Shown piece by piece: positions 56,030-64,000 of a stretch of 64,000 bases of DNA. Every line of letters starts with the position of its first letter. Position 1 is the first letter of the stretch. The position numbers were made by a program, and so were the translations under genes. The notes beneath the pieces were generated by a model. The model was not told the DNA's origin, made no database searches, and worked only from the letters and a program-made list of their open reading frames with translations. The stretch is from Sarcophilus harrisii (Eukaryota > Chordata > Mammalia > Dasyuromorphia > Dasyuridae): positions 119,059,641-119,123,640 of the forward strand of contig NC_045428.1 in NCBI RefSeq assembly GCF_902635505.1. Direction: 5' to 3'.

Positions 56030-57965
56030 GTCAAGAACTTGCTCAACCTCTCCCCCTGAACCTCTCCAAATTCCTTTAAATAATGACTCTAGTTGAATTT
56101 TAAAACTTTTCACAACGCCCAAAAAGATAGAGCAGAACATTTTCCAGTTGAAGACAACTTAGAAGATCAGCAGAAAAAGTTTGTGACAACAGGGTTTGTA
56201 GAGCAGTCTTGGTGCGGCATCAGTCTCAGCCATACCCTGGGACCAAGTATCAGCTAAAACAAGACCTCTGAATCAGCGCCACTATAAACGGCTTCCAGAC
56301 CTCTCAGCTCAGAGACACCTAGGAGTACTTGGAAGGTCAGCAGCAAAGACCTGTGGAACCAGAGTGGTAGCCCAGTATAATTCCTGCACTGCTCTGCCCT
56401 GGCCTTAGGCTTAGGACCACCTTCCTACCCCCTTCTACCACACACCCCCAGCCCCAGTATTATGAGGCCAGAACTCTAAATCTGTAGCAATGATAGAAGC
56501 TTCTGGACCTCTGAGCCAGGGGACACCAGGAAGGACTTGAAAGGTCAGCCTTTCAAGATCTGTGGAATCAGGGTAGGAGCCCAGTGCACAATCCCAGTAC
56601 AGGCCATGCCAGCACAGCCCCGGCCTTGGCTTCAGCAAAGCAGAACTCTGGTGCTTTAGTACACTAGATATTACAGCTACAGTGCAGTGGGTATATTCCT
56701 AAAAGCTCCAGGGAAAACAAGGGTGCTTGTGATTAGGTTCCTAGAAGGATCTCTGAAAACAGTTGAAGCTTGGGACAGTGAACCTTCCATTCTGGAAACA
56801 GGGCCTCACTTTAACAAAAAATAGGAAAATGAGCAAAAAACAACAAAAAAAAGTTTCTGATAATTGAAAGGTATTATGGTGACAAGGAAGATCAAAACAT
56901 ACATTCAGAGGATGATAACAAAGTCAAAGCTCCTACATCCAAAGCCTCCAAGAAAAATAAAAATAGGGTTCAGCCCATAAAAGAGTTCAAAAGGAATTCT
57001 GAATATCAAGTAAGAGAAATAGAGGAAAAAATTGGGAAGAAAATTCAAAGTGCTGCAAAAGGAAATACAAAAAGCTAACGAAAAGAATGCCTTAAAAAGC
57101 AAAATTGTCAACTGGGAAACAAGTTACAAAAGCTCACTGAGGAAAACAATTCCTTAAAAATTATAATTCAAGGAGTGTTAGGTGGTGCAGTAGATAGAGC
57201 ACCAGCCCTGAAGTCAGGAGGACTGAACTCAGACACTTAACACTTCCTATCTGACCCTGGGCAAGTCACCTAACCTCAATTGCCCCAGGGAAAAAAAAAT
57301 ACAATTCAACAAATGGAAGCTAATGACTTCATGGAAATCAAGATACAATAAAGCAAAACCAAAAAAAAAAAAAAAAATGTTTTTAATGTGAAATATCTCA
57401 TTGGAAAAATAACTGATTGAGAAAATAGATCCAGGAGAGATAATTTTTAAATTATTGGTCTACTTGAAAGTCATGATCAAAAAAAAAAAAGAGCCTGGAC
57501 ATCATCTTTCAAGAAACTATTAAGAAAAACTGTCCAGATATTCTAGAACCAGAGGATAAAATAAAAATGAAAAGACTCTACCAATCAACTCCTGAAAGAG
57601 ATCCCAAAATGAAAACTCCCAGAATATTATAGCCAAATTCTGGAACTCCCAGGTGAAGGAGAAAATATTGCAAGCATCCAAAAAGAAAAAATTCAAGTAC
57701 AGCAGAGCCACGGTAGGAATAAAACAAGATTTAGCAGCTTCTACATCAAAGGACCAGAAGGTTTAGAATATGATATTCTGGAGAACAATGGAGCTAGGAT
57801 TACAACCAACAATCACCCACCCAGCAAAACTGAGTATAATCCTTCAGAGGAAAAGGTGGTCATTATACAAGCATTCAACTTGTATAAACACCCCACAAGC
57901 TCTTCACCAAAAAAGGTCTCTCATTCACTGAGTTGGCCCCAAAGTTGAAAAAGAAGAAGAGCAAA
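56030..57965 (+). mobile_element. L1 5' region: promoter monomers and ORF1 remnant
   Basis: Sense L1. The 5' UTR has a tandem duplication 208 bases apart ('gcttccagacctctcagctc' at 56291, gcttctggacctctgagcca at 56499). ORF1 follows: a coiled-coil-like Lys/Glu-rich segment (56880-57160), then an RRM/C-terminal part with VKEKILQASKKKKFKYSRAT and VGIKQDLAASTSKDQK. A SINE splits it at 57171-57299. Confidence 0.7.
57171..57299 (+). repeat. Marsupial SINE inside L1 ORF1
   Basis: 'gtgttaggtggtgcagtaga', 'tagagcaccagccctgaagt' and 'ctgaccctgggcaagtcacc' with an A tail. Flanked by tataattca/tacaattca, an imperfect duplication. Confidence 0.9.
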
Positions 57966-58489
57966 GGATAAATTGCTTTTACTTACCCCAAAATGATCAT
58001 TTTAACAAATGCTTATCTTTTCAGTACAAACATTGTTATTGGTGTTGCTGTATGGCAGTAAACCGTATGTTTGCCAAAACAAACTTTAAAACACTACAAA
58101 TAAGCATCATAAATAGAACAATGGAAAATATATGGTGAATGTGAGAATATATAACTAAGAAGAAATTTTTAAAAAGAAAAAATAGGAACAAAAGATTTCA
58201 TCAAAGAAATGTATGACAGAAAAAGAAGATGGGATGGTTGGATAAGAGTGAAAGATCACAAGTAGACAGGGCCAGACTGCTCTACTAGGACTTTACAGAT
58301 ATTAGAAGAAAGTGTGGAAGACCTCTAGCCTATTGACTGGACATCATGTATGAACTTTTGGGAGACCTTCAATCAGAATTGCACTGTCACTGGAGGGAAT
58401 TCCTAAATCAACAAAATCACAGATCCATTTGGATATCTCAGAGTCAGGAAAAAAAACACTACCTACCTATCTGAGGTGGGCAAAAATGG

Positions 58490-58865
58490 AATGGGCTACT
58501 TACTACCTTTAGAAGTGGCAAGTTTCCCCTCCTTGGAGGTCTTAGTAAAGGTTGAATGACTGCTTATCAGCATTTCATAAGGACTTCTTTCACAGAGAGG
58601 TTAGACCAGGGGTCCTCAAACTACTGCCCGAGGGCCAGATGCAGCAGCTGAGGACGTTTATCCCCCTCACCCAGGGCTATGAAGTTAATTTAAAGGCCCA
58701 CAAAACAAAGTTTTTGTTTTTTCTATAGTCCGGCCTTCCAACAGTCTGAGGGACAGTGAACTGGCCACCTATTTAAAAAATTTGAGGATCCCTGGTTAAA
58801 CTATATGATTACTGAGGTCCTTTCCAATTCTAAAATTCTTTTGACTCTATGAATTGTGTTTTATG
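58490..58865 (+). mobile_element. CR1/L3-like 3' end split by a hAT element
   Basis: 'cccctccttggaggtcttag', 'cttatcagcatttcataagg' and, after the insertion, 'actgaggtcctttccaattc' form the CR1/L3 3' end. Confidence 0.6.
58607..58794. mobile_element. hAT non-autonomous element, about 188 bp
   Basis: Termini CAGGGGTCCTCAAA and TTTGAGGATCCCTG are inverted repeats. Flanks ggttagac/ggttaaac suggest an 8-bp target duplication, as hAT makes. Internal 'ctgaggacgtttatccccct' and 'cagtctgagggacagtgaac' fit a known marsupial/bat hAT family. Confidence 0.8.
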
Positions 58866-59042
58866 ATCAATAAAAAGTACAACTGGACTTTATACTTTCT
58901 ACATTCTTTAATCAATGGTATGATAGTAAGTAAATATGCATTCAACTATGGACTACCATTTGAAAAATCCTATTTTCTCTAACATCCTCACTAAAAATGA
59001 CTTCAACATGTGCAGATGATTCTAATCAAGAGTGTACATATA

Positions 59043-60061
59043 CAGACAATTTTCAGATAATAAAATTGAAACTATTTCCACTCATATGAGTGTTCCAAAT
59101 CACTATTGATCAAAGAAATGCAAATTAAGACAACTCTGAGATAGCACTACATACCTGTCAGATTGGCTAAGATGACATAAAAAAATAATGATGAATGCTG
59201 GAAGGGATGCAGGAAAACTGGGACATTGATGCATTGTTGGGGGAGTTGTGAACGAATTCAACCATTCTGGAAAGCAATCTGGAATTATGCCCAAAAAGTT
59301 ATCAAACTGTGCATACCCTTTGATCCAGCAGTGCTACTACTGGACTTATATCCTAAAGAGACACTAAAGAAGGGAAAGGGATTTTGTCTGTGACAAAATG
59401 TTTGTGGCAGCCCTTTTTGTAGTGGCTAGAAACTGGAAAATGAATGGATGCCCATCAATTGGAGAATGGTTGGGTAAATTGTGGTATATGAATGTTATGG
59501 GATATTATTGTTCTGAAAGAAATGATCAGCAGAATGAATACAGAGAAATGAATACCAGAGGATGAATACATGTAATGGAGAGACTTACATGAACTGATGC
59601 TAAGTGAAATGAGCAGAACCAGGAGATCATTATACACTTCAACAATGATACTGTATGAGGATGTATTCTGATGGAAGTGGATTTCTTTGACAAAGAGGAA
59701 GATCTAACTCAGTTCCAATTGATCAATGATGGACAAGAAGCAGCTACACCCAGAGAAGGAATACTGGGAAATGAGTGTAAACTGTCTGCATTTTTGTTTT
59801 TCTTCCCGGGTTATTTTTACCTTCTGAATCCAATTCTTCCTATGCAACAAGAGAACTGTTCGGTTCTGCACACATATATTGTATCTAGGATATACTATAA
59901 CATATTTAACATGTATAAGACTGCTTGCCATCTAGGGGAGGAGGTGGACGGAGGAAAGGGAAAAGTCAGAACAGAAGTGAGTGCAAGGAATAATGTTGTA
60001 AAAAAATTACCCAGGCATATGTTCTGTAAATAAAAAGTTATAATTTAAAAAAAAAAAAGAG
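59043..60061 (+). mobile_element. 5'-truncated L1 with target-site duplication
   Basis: A sense L1 from ORF2 C-terminal sequence to the 3' UTR and poly-A. Exact 14-base duplications agagtgtacatata lie at 59029-59042 and 60062-60075. Confidence 0.92.
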
Positions 60062-60099
60062 AGAGTGTACATATAGTTAGGAAGTCAGGACTAAGGTTG

Positions 60100-61000
60100 T
60101 TAATATTCTATCCAGTTAACTTTTTGTTATATCAATACAGTCTGAAATTTTTTCCCTTGCTTTTTAGTAGCTTTCTTTTTTTTCCTTAAGGTATCTTGTG
60201 AATCAATCCCTAGACATCTTAAAATAATGTTGTCTTCCAACATACCTATCTAATCCAGGTACTTTTCCCATTTTTGTATTCTTTAGTGACATTTCTACAC
60301 CCTAGAAAATAATATCTGAGACTGTGATTAGAGTCTTGTGATTAGGAACTATAGAATCCAAGTGTAGTAGAGCTCATTTGGACTGTCCTTGATGGTGAAA
60401 AGTTGGCTATGAAAATCTATGCAGACATTTTCAATGGAAAAAACATTTCTTCTATTTGTTGTCTTCCTTTTATTTTCCTCCCTAGGATGACTTTGTTGAG
60501 TTGGGTTTCTTTCCAAGTTTTCATTAAACTGCTTTTACTCTCCACTGGCTCTCTGTTTTATAAGAAAAATACTCCTTTCATAATTTTCCATTGTTCTCTA
60601 TAAAAAAAATTTATATTCTTAATTAATATTTCCTTTTGGTTGTCATCTTTCTCTACTTTATGAAGTGTTTAATAACAAAGGCATTTTCTGAACTCTCATG
60701 GTCTCCCTGTAGGAAAATTCATATTTGTTAAACTAGTTCCTTTTTTTTGTCTATTATCTGATCTGAATGAGCCAGAATTGAGTTGCTTTAACTACAGACC
60801 ATACCTTTTTCTCTCATTTTTATTCCTTCTAGTTCTGTTCCAATTTTGATCCTCCACAAAATTCTGTCAATACCTCACAGTGTTATGGGTTTTTCAAAGA
60901 CTATGCCAACAGAGTGCTAAATCCTGGAGGGTTCTACAAGGCTCAGTCTACAAACATAATCTTGGCAAAAAAAAAAAAACAAGTCTGATATCTGAGGACT
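60100..61000 (-). mobile_element. Probable CR1/L3 remnant, antisense
   Basis: 'catacctatctaatccaggt', 'tgactttgttgagttgggtt' and 'tgatctgaatgagccagaat' resemble reverse CR1/L3 coding sequence; very diverged. Confidence 0.4.
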
Positions 61001-61344
61001 GACTAGCTTAAATGTATGAAAAGGTTTGTTACTATTAATACTAGTAGGCCAGATATTTGGTGGTGAGTTCTTTAGCCAAGGCAACTCATGAAACAAAGTT
61101 ACAAAATGGTCCCATGTACTTTCTGCTTGTGTAGTGATAGTGGCAAAGGTGATGGGGTGGTTATGAAGAGGTGAGGTTGAAAGCTAATAATTAGTTTTTA
61201 GTTTATCAATGAACTTTAGCTTGGTTGTTGGTGATTTTAAAATATTACATACTTATCCAATAACTAACCAGTTGAATTTTTACTATAAAAACTGAATTGT
61301 ACTGATATTAACATTCTTTCTATAAACCAGAGAATTTATTGCTG

Positions 61345-61605
61345 TTTGTTTTCAGTTGTGTCAGATTTTTTTAACTTCATTTGGAGTTTTCTTAGCAAAC
61401 ATACTAGAAAGATACCGGAATGATTTGCCATTCTTTCTCCAGCTCATTTTACAGACAAGGAAACTGAGGCAAACAGGGTTAAATAATTTGCCCAAGGTCA
61501 TATAGCTACCAAATGCCTGAGGCCACATTTGCGTACAAGTCTTTTTGACTCCAAGCCTGGGACTCTATCTACTGTGCTATACCTGCTTATACCTACACTG
61601 ACGAT
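61345..61605 (-). repeat. Marsupial SINE, antisense
   Basis: 'tggagttttcttagcaaaca', 'ggaatgatttgccattcttt', 'cagacaaggaaactgaggca', 'tttgcccaaggtcatatagc' and 'ggactctatctactgtgcta'. Confidence 0.85.
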
Positions 61606-61637
61606 AAACTGAAGCATAGGTTCTTCTTAAAGAGGTG

Positions 61638-61641
<4 letters not shown>

Positions 61642-61674
<33 letters not shown>
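61642..61674 (+). repeat. A33 homopolymer
   Basis: Thirty-three consecutive A; no retroelement body was identified immediately upstream. Confidence 0.9.
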
Positions 61675-61676
<2 letters not shown>

Positions 61677-61762
61677 AAGCTGCTGTTAACATGCACCAAA
61701 TACACCAGTTTAACATCATCTGCACATTTCAGGACTCATAATATAGTTTAAAAGATTATCAT

Positions 61763-62210
61763 ATGACCAGTTCTGATGGACCTGGCCATCCTCAGCAATG
61801 AGATCAACCAAATCATTTCCAATGGAGCAGTAATGAACTGAACCAGCTATGCCCAGAGAAAGAACTCTGGGAGATGACTAAAAACCATTACATTGAATTC
61901 CCAATCCCTATATTCATGCCCACATGCATTTTTGATTTCCTTCACAAGCTAATTGTACAATATTTCAGTCTGATTCTTTTTGTGCAGCAAAATAACGTTT
62001 TGGTCATGTATACTTATTGTGTATCTAATTTATATTTTAATGTACTTAACATCTACTGGTCATCCTGCCATCTGGGGGAGGGGGTGGGGGGTAAGAGGTG
62101 AAAAATCGGAACAAGAGGTTTGGCAATTGTTAATGCTGTAAAGTTACCCATGCATGTAACTTGTAAATAAAAGGCTATTAAATTTTAAAAAAAATTAAAA
62201 AAAAAAAAAG
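61763..62210 (+). mobile_element. Short L1 3' end with target-site duplication
   Basis: Sense L1 3' UTR ('gagcagtaatgaactgaacc', 'tgcagcaaaataacgttttg') between exact 13-base copies of aaaagattatcat (61750-61762, 62211-62223). Confidence 0.92.
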
Positions 62211-62259
62211 AAAAGATTATCATGAAAATAAAATAATGTAGGCCCATGGAGCAATGTTG

Positions 62260-62649
62260 GTTGTGGTAAAGAAGTTAAACTGAATGAGGAACTGGATAAG
62301 ATCCTTTACATAAAATCAACATATATACTCTGATACTTAGCAATTTCAATACAAAGGTGGGAATAGGTAAGAATAATAAGAAATGCAATCTACTAGGGAA
62401 AAAACATGATCACGAATGAGAGAAACTAAAGATTTGTAGATGACCCAGAAGTCTCACCCTTTATATCAATACTTAATTTAAGAAAAGAAGCAGATATGGG
62501 ACATGGCAAGCACCAAATAACTTTAGAAAATGAAATTGATTTTTTTTTAAAGGAAATGACTAGTTATTGATGCAAAAGTCATTTCCTGTTCAGTGGTTTG
62601 TGTACAGTCAGACCACCAACCTGTTATAACAATATTCTACTAGTCTTTT
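62260..62649 (+). mobile_element. RTE endonuclease remnant
   Basis: Translated pieces ELDKILYIKSTYIL, a LAISIQRWE segment in place of GDFNAKVG, and ENEID with VVCVQSDHQP-like sequence near 62600 match RTE endonuclease order. Confidence 0.6.
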
Positions 62650-62664
62650 AAAAATCTAAGGTAG

Positions 62665-62808
62665 GGGCAACTAGTCAGTCATTTGAATCTGAGTTCAAAT
62701 CTGGTGTCAGACACTTAACACTTCTTAGCTGTGTGACCCTGGGCAAGTCAACCCCAAATGCTTCGGCAAAAAAAATAATAATAATAATTTAATTTAATTT
62801 AAAAAAAT
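62665..62808 (+). repeat. Marsupial SINE with target-site duplication
   Basis: 'aatctgagttcaaatctggt', 'cttagctgtgtgaccctggg' and an A/T tail between exact 15-base copies of aaaaatctaaggtag (62650-62664, 62809-62823). It lacks part of the usual head. Confidence 0.9.
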
Positions 62809-63008
62809 AAAAATCTAAGGTAGCCAATAGGTTTCTGTACATCAAGATCTATCTTTTTAGACATTTCCTCTCATTTTTTTAATTAGAATTTTTTGCTGTG
62901 TACAGAGAATTTTATTCTTAAGAGCATCCCATTTGTCCTGGAGTAAATTCTCTAGAATTTTAGGTTCATAAGTGTATACTTATTCTTTCAAAAAAACCAA
63001 GCAAACAA

Positions 63009-63210
63009 TTGTATTTAACATATACTTTAACAATTGTATAAAATATATACTTTTAACACATTTAACATGTATTGTTCTACCTGCCATCTGGGGGAGGGGG
63101 TGGGGAGGAGGAGGGGAAAAATTAGAACAAAAGGTTTTGCAATTGTCAATGCTGAAAAATTATTCATGCATATATCTTGTAAATAAAAAGCTATAATAAT
63201 AAAAAATTTT
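63009..63210 (+). mobile_element. Very short L1 3' end with target-site duplication
   Basis: About 200 bases of L1 3' UTR ('tgccatctgggggagggggt') between exact 17-base copies of aaaaaccaagcaaacaa (62992-63008, 63211-63227). Confidence 0.92.
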
Positions 63211-64000
63211 AAAAACCAAGCAAACAACAACAAACTACTATCAAAATTGCTCTCCTAAAATCCAGATTTTGTCAGTCTATACTTGGCTTTCATCCCCTCT
63301 CTATTAAAATCTAAGTTTAGTAACCTACTCACAAAATTATCATCAGTCCTAACTACTTCCCCTACTTTTACTTTCAGAGTGAGGAACAAAAGGCAAACCT
63401 TTAACCCACAGAAATTCACATCATGGTTATGATTCTCAAACGTATGTTTCTGCCATTTGTCATCATAAAATAAGTGGTTAACTATTAACAATGTGATTCA
63501 GAAAAATACTGACCTCTCAGAACCATTTCCTCACTATTAAAATTATAGCTACATCAGTTTTCTTTTGACTCTCTCCAATTCTTTTAATTATAGTTACTCA
63601 TCTCACTCATATATTCTCTATGCTTTCCCTCTATTTTCTTGCTTTTTCTTATTTGACTATAAAAACTAAAGTAAAACTCTACTTGAATCTTCCAGAAAAA
63701 CTAGGAGACCAAAGCAAAAAATAAATTATTTTCAAATTTAGCAGATATAAAGTCTAACAATGTTACTAACTGAAAAGCAATGAATCCATTATCAGGCTTT
63801 TAACCTACAGATTTAATTTAACAATTACTAAGGTAATTAGTAAACTCAATCAATAAACTTAATATCTCATTTTCCCTGATAATATTTAGTTCCGGCTTAG
63901 ATTGAAGGCAAACACAAATTGGAAAAATTAAGATATTACTGAGAGCTACCTCAAACTGAGAGCAATAAGTGAAAATGGACAGTGAGAATCTCACTGGCAC

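Larger units (their letters stand above)
54950..56030 (+). mobile_element. RTE LINE remnant
   Basis: Translated fragments follow RTE order. An endonuclease-like DDLNAKEQGW occurs near 55200 (family GDFNAKVG). After inserted elements, NYIPILPSILYLYKDN near 55810 (family NYRPICLLS..YK) and a CREYK-like stretch near 55975 represent the RT. Interrupted by a SINE and a hAT-like piece. Confidence 0.6.
50206..64000. other. FBXL3 upstream intron, dense in transposon fossils
   Basis: This is presumably FBXL3 intron on the minus strand. No FBXL3 exon or other host gene was recognised; the contents are the CR1/L3, RTE, L1, SINE and hAT remnants listed separately. Open frames here belong to those remnants or are chance. 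Confidence 0.65.

Noticed and set aside
50206-64000. Upstream FBXL3 exons
   Set aside because: Translations matching the F-box exons were sought on the minus strand and not found; they should lie beyond 64000.

Overview
The window looks like nuclear DNA from a marsupial. The evidence is the recurring SINEs with the 'agctaggtggcgcagtggatag...' head typical of marsupial genomes, many 5'-truncated L1 copies of the marsupial type, RTE and ancient CR1/L3 LINEs, MIR/CORE-SINEs, and low GC broken by two CpG islands. The species cannot be named from sequence alone; the SINE type fits an Australidelphian, with modest confidence.

Layout. (1) About 130-8360, plus strand: ACOD1 (IRG1), mitochondrial cis-aconitate decarboxylase, which makes itaconate in activated macrophages. 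Four coding exons are firm; a tiny first coding exon behind a TATA box is a candidate. (2) 14325-22470, minus strand: an intact four-exon gene of the ES1/GATD3/ElbB family (DJ-1/PfpI-like class I glutamine-amidotransferase fold), 226 codons, starting in a CpG island. From memory the human 13q22 locus has ACOD1 directly followed by CLN5, and human GATD3 is on chromosome 21, so this gene is the least expected thing in the window. (3) 33.4-42.6 kb, plus strand: CLN5, a soluble lysosomal glycoprotein, four coding exons, with a CpG-island promoter carrying E-boxes of the TFEB/CLEAR type. (4) 47444-50205, minus strand: the last two coding exons of FBXL3, the F-box receptor for cryptochromes; its upstream exons are not in the window. 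ACOD1-CLN5-FBXL3 order and orientation match human 13q22.3.

The rest is intron and intergenic DNA full of transposon fossils. The clearest are a three-level nested L1 (23.3-26.7 kb), a CR1/L3 reverse-transcriptase remnant interrupted by a hAT-like element and a SINE (51.4-53.2 kb), an RTE remnant (54.95-56.03 kb), an L1 5' region with tandem promoter monomers and ORF1 (56.0-57.97 kb), and several short L1s with intact target-site duplications. By contrast the 5.2 kb between the facing CLN5 and FBXL3 stop codons shows no recognisable transposon.

The genes do not form an operon. ACOD1 and CLN5 share an innate-immune/lysosomal flavour, but their adjacency is ancestral synteny. No retrovirus, CRISPR array or bacterial-type system was recognised. 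All exon boundaries come from reading splice sites and comparing with human/mouse protein sequences from memory; no search was run.
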